A stretch of DNA of 55,291 bases from JAAYJK01 sp964501655. Lineage in GTDB: Bacteria; Bacillota; Syntrophomonadia; Syntrophomonadales; Syntrophomonadaceae. Below the pieces are notes generated by a model. It worked only from the letters and a program-made list of their open reading frames with translations. It was not told the origin of the DNA and did no database searches. The translations under genes and the position numbers were made by a program. The stretch spans positions 1-55,291 of the forward strand of contig CAZCTN010000020.1 of the NCBI GenBank assembly GCA_964501655.1, read 5' to 3'. Positions 53,492-55,291 of this stretch are shown piece by piece (position 1 is the first letter of the stretch; each line of letters starts with the position of its first letter).

Positions 53492-54577
53492 GTGAGAAGA
53501 ATAAAAACTGCTAACTTGAAACCGGAAATGGTAGTGGCACGGACTATCATCGACAGCGATAGCCGAGTATTGCTTAATTCCGGCATGCCTCTAAATGACA
53601 AATACATAGAGCGTCTGAGTGAACTAGGCATAGCATCCATCTATATCAAAGATGGTCTGCTGGATGATGAAGCCCAAGTGTACGATATTGTATCGGAAAA
53701 AACCAGAACTGAAACCATTAAAGTCATCAAGAGCAGTTTCACTCACCTGGAAAAGAACAGCAACTTCAACGTGGAGGCAGTCAAGAACCTGGTCAAGAAC
53801 ATCATTGCTGAACTGCTGGAAAACAGAAACACCCTGCTCCACCTCACCGATATCAGAAGCTTTGATGATTATACCTTCGGCCATTCGGTAAACGTATGCA
53901 TTTTGTCGATAATAACTGCACTGACCCTGGGTTATAGCGAACCCAAACTTAAAGAATTAGGCCTTGGGGCACTTTTGCATGATATCGGAAAAACCCGAAT
54001 AGACAAGGAAATATTAAACAAGCCTGGTGACCTGACTCCGGAAGAATTTAATGAGATCAAACGCCATACCGACTATGGCTTTGCTATTCTTCGAAACTAT
54101 CCCGATGTGTCCCTGCTCTCTGCTCATATCGCCTTCCAGCATCATGAACGATGGGACGGCAATGGCTATCCGAGAGGTTTGGTCGGCTCAGAAATACACC
54201 ATCATTCCAGAATTGTAGCTGCAGCAGATGTATATGATGCCCTTCTAGCTGATCGGCCTTATCGTCCTGCCTACAATGTAACCCAGGCTTTGAATATCCT
54301 GACTCGTATGGCCGGCAGCTACCTTGACTTCGATTGTGTGATGGCGCTCAAATCAAATGTAGCCATTTATCCGGTAGGAAGCTTTGTGCAGCTCACCACC
54401 GGCGATATCTGCATAGTTGTGGACGCCAACAAGAACAACCCTACCCGGCCCAAGCTCAAAATTATCCTGGACAAAGATAAAAAGCGCCTTTCCCATCCCA
54501 GGGAAATTGATTTATCCCGTCTAAAAACCATTATGATCACTCGACCAATCCATGAAGAAGAAATCCCCTTCTCTTAA
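53492..54577 (+). CDS. HD-GYP domain c-di-GMP phosphodiesterase-type protein
   Basis: 361 residues from a GTG with an AAGGTG site. N-terminal DUF3391-like region (about 1-110), then the HD-GYP domain: GHSVNVCILS, LLHDIGKTRID (HD pair), IKRHTDYGF, QHHERWDGNGYPRGL (HHExxDGxGYP), and IVAAADVYDALLADRPYR. All metal-binding residues are present, so hydrolysis of cyclic di-GMP to GMP/pGpG is likely. A TATAAT box lies at 53458-53463 without a good -35. A C-terminal PilZ-like small domain (QLTTGDICIVVDANKNNP) follows. Confidence 0.92.
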   Translation: MRRIKTANLKPEMVVARTIIDSDSRVLLNSGMPLNDKYIERLSELGIASIYIKDGLLDDEAQVYDIVSEKTRTETIKVIKSSFTHLEKNSNFNVEAVKNLVKNIIAELLENRNTLLHLTDIRSFDDYTFGHSVNVCILSIITALTLGYSEPKLKELGLGALLHDIGKTRIDKEILNKPGDLTPEEFNEIKRHTDYGFAILRNYPDVSLLSAHIAFQHHERWDGNGYPRGLVGSEIHHHSRIVAAADVYDALLADRPYRPAYNVTQALNILTRMAGSYLDFDCVMALKSNVAIYPVGSFVQLTTGDICIVVDANKNNPTRPKLKIILDKDKKRLSHPREIDLSRLKTIMITRPIHEEEIPFS

Positions 54578-54754
54578 AACTTTGCGGCCCAACTGTCACC
54601 GGAAGCTGCTGTGGCAATAGTATTCTAGTCTTGCTCCTCTCGGCCCAGGCCATTCTGACCTTATCCTCCTTTGAATAATTTTCTGGGTCTTATTCAAGCA
54701 AATTATGTATTAATCAGATGACTTTAGCAAAAAATGAGTTCGGGTGATTAATTT

Positions 54755-54859
54755 ATGATGATAAAAATGTTGAGCCTGTTCTTCTTTCTCTTGATAGGTG
54801 GCACCTTGCTTTATCTTTTGTTTTTTAAAGTCATTCCTACCGTAACTAACAAAAAGTGA
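54755..54859 (+). CDS. small single-span membrane protein
   Basis: 34 residues (MMIKMLSLFFFLLIGGTLLY...TNKK), one hydrophobic segment and a basic end. ATG preceded at 8 bases by a GGGTGAT site. No homologue recognised; translation is plausible but unproven. Confidence 0.45.
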   Translation: MMIKMLSLFFFLLIGGTLLYLLFFKVIPTVTNKK

Positions 54860-54920
54860 TAATTATATCCTGCAATATATTTCTCCTAAATGCTAAAAAT
54901 AAGAAAAAGGAGGGATAGAA

Positions 54921-55082
54921 TTGACCAGATATAGAACAACTGACGGGAAGGAAGATCTCAAACAAAAGATTCATGTCTTTGGGGCCATGGCCATCCCTCT
55001 GGCATTTGTCAACGGGCTCTATTTTGGGGCTTATGGCCTCAGAAAGGTCAGGCAGTACTGGGAAGGCGGGCCCATGGATTGA
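54921..55082 (+). CDS. small unknown protein
   Basis: 53 residues from a TTG with a strong AAGGAGGG site 6 bases upstream. N-terminal charged part, one hydrophobic stretch (VFGAMAIPLAFVNGLYFGAYGL), then a basic/Trp-containing end. Probably a single-span membrane protein. The last 209 bases of the window (55083-55291) hold nothing recognisable. Confidence 0.55.
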   Translation: MTRYRTTDGKEDLKQKIHVFGAMAIPLAFVNGLYFGAYGLRKVRQYWEGGPMD

Positions 55083-55291
55083 CCTCGTCTGCCCTCCCAG
55101 GATGCTGTCAGCTCAAATGATGCCAGCCGTTAAGTCCAGCCAGTATATAATAATTAAGCAGCCCGCTCATTTGACGTGCCCCGGCACGTTGCTGTCGCGG
55201 GCTTCCTTCATGCCTGCATCCGTTCTTTTTGGGCTGGGTATGATGGATTCATCAGGAGATGATGCACCCGCCTAAAGATAAAATATTAATA

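Noticed and set aside
54673..54697. TTGAATAA/TTATTCAA inverted repeat after the HD-GYP gene
   Set aside because: AT-rich 8-bp stem with an 11-base loop and no T-run; too weak to call as terminator or operator.
54973..55275. 100-codon plus-strand frame near the window end
   Set aside because: It overlaps the better supported 53-residue ORF in another frame and lacks a ribosome binding site.

Overview
The window reads as chromosomal DNA of an anaerobic, probably spore-forming Clostridia-type Firmicute. Evidence: a leucine T-box leader, a glmS self-cleaving ribozyme, the cdaA-cdaR-glmM-glmS cluster, a SpoIID-like lipoprotein, strong purine-rich ribosome binding sites with many GTG/TTG starts, and a FixABCX-type flavoprotein cluster with an acyl-CoA dehydrogenase. 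The last is typical of syntrophic fatty-acid oxidisers such as Syntrophomonadaceae; the family assignment is inference.

Layout. (1) 26-1144: an XRE-type regulator fused to two Ig-like (SbsA/Big_5-like) domains, followed by a decayed metallophosphatase fragment. (2) 1359-8225, minus strand: a visibly AT-richer seven-gene operon coding for a UgpABCE-like sugar-phosphate-type ABC importer with an RpiR/SIS regulator, a NagD-like HAD phosphatase and a calcineurin-like phosphoesterase. (3) 8643-15671, minus: cdaA, cdaR, a COG2509 flavoprotein, glmM, a glmS ribozyme starting directly after the glmM stop, and glmS. (4) 15744-18599: thiamine pyrophosphokinase, a small ferredoxin with a consensus promoter, a TrmL methyltransferase and a SpoIID-like lipoprotein. 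(5) 18637-23331, minus: a Liv-type branched-chain amino acid importer without LivF, ending in a coupled EamA permease. (6) 23526-28512: a YkgJ-type protein, RNase HI, ComFB, an FmdB zinc ribbon, a CPBP protease, a DUF4912-like protein, a DUF815 ATPase and a membrane protein. (7) 28642-33155, minus: acyl-CoA dehydrogenase, FixC, FixX, EtfB and EtfA. (8) 33364-38588: a VWA/MoxR pair, a BaiN/HI0933-type flavoprotein, an unknown anchored protein and a sugar-phosphate nucleotidyltransferase. (9) 39473-51220, minus: the ilvD-ilvB-ilvN-ilvC-leuA-leuC-leuD-leuB-cimA operon under a Leu T-box and a consensus promoter, closed by a terminator. (10) 51227-55291: a large unrecognised protein, an HD-GYP protein and two small membrane ORFs.

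How the parts work together. Region 3 makes glucosamine-6-P, isomerises it to glucosamine-1-P and couples this to c-di-AMP synthesis; the ribozyme lets glucosamine-6-P shut off only the glmS part of the transcript. Region 9 makes Val, Leu and, through citramalate, probably Ile from pyruvate and acetyl-CoA. Region 7 moves electrons from acyl-CoA oxidation to a quinone or ferredoxin pool.

A family of palindromic repeats sharing the words GGGGACGGT and GGTTCTTGTGGCACATAGC occurs three times (10488-10516, 28547-28623, 33275-33350), including one perfect 36-bp inverted repeat. It resembles REP/MITE elements mobilised by single-strand (Y1/RAYT) transposases and is the most striking non-genic signal here together with the ribozyme and T-box. 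No tRNA, rRNA or CRISPR array was recognised.
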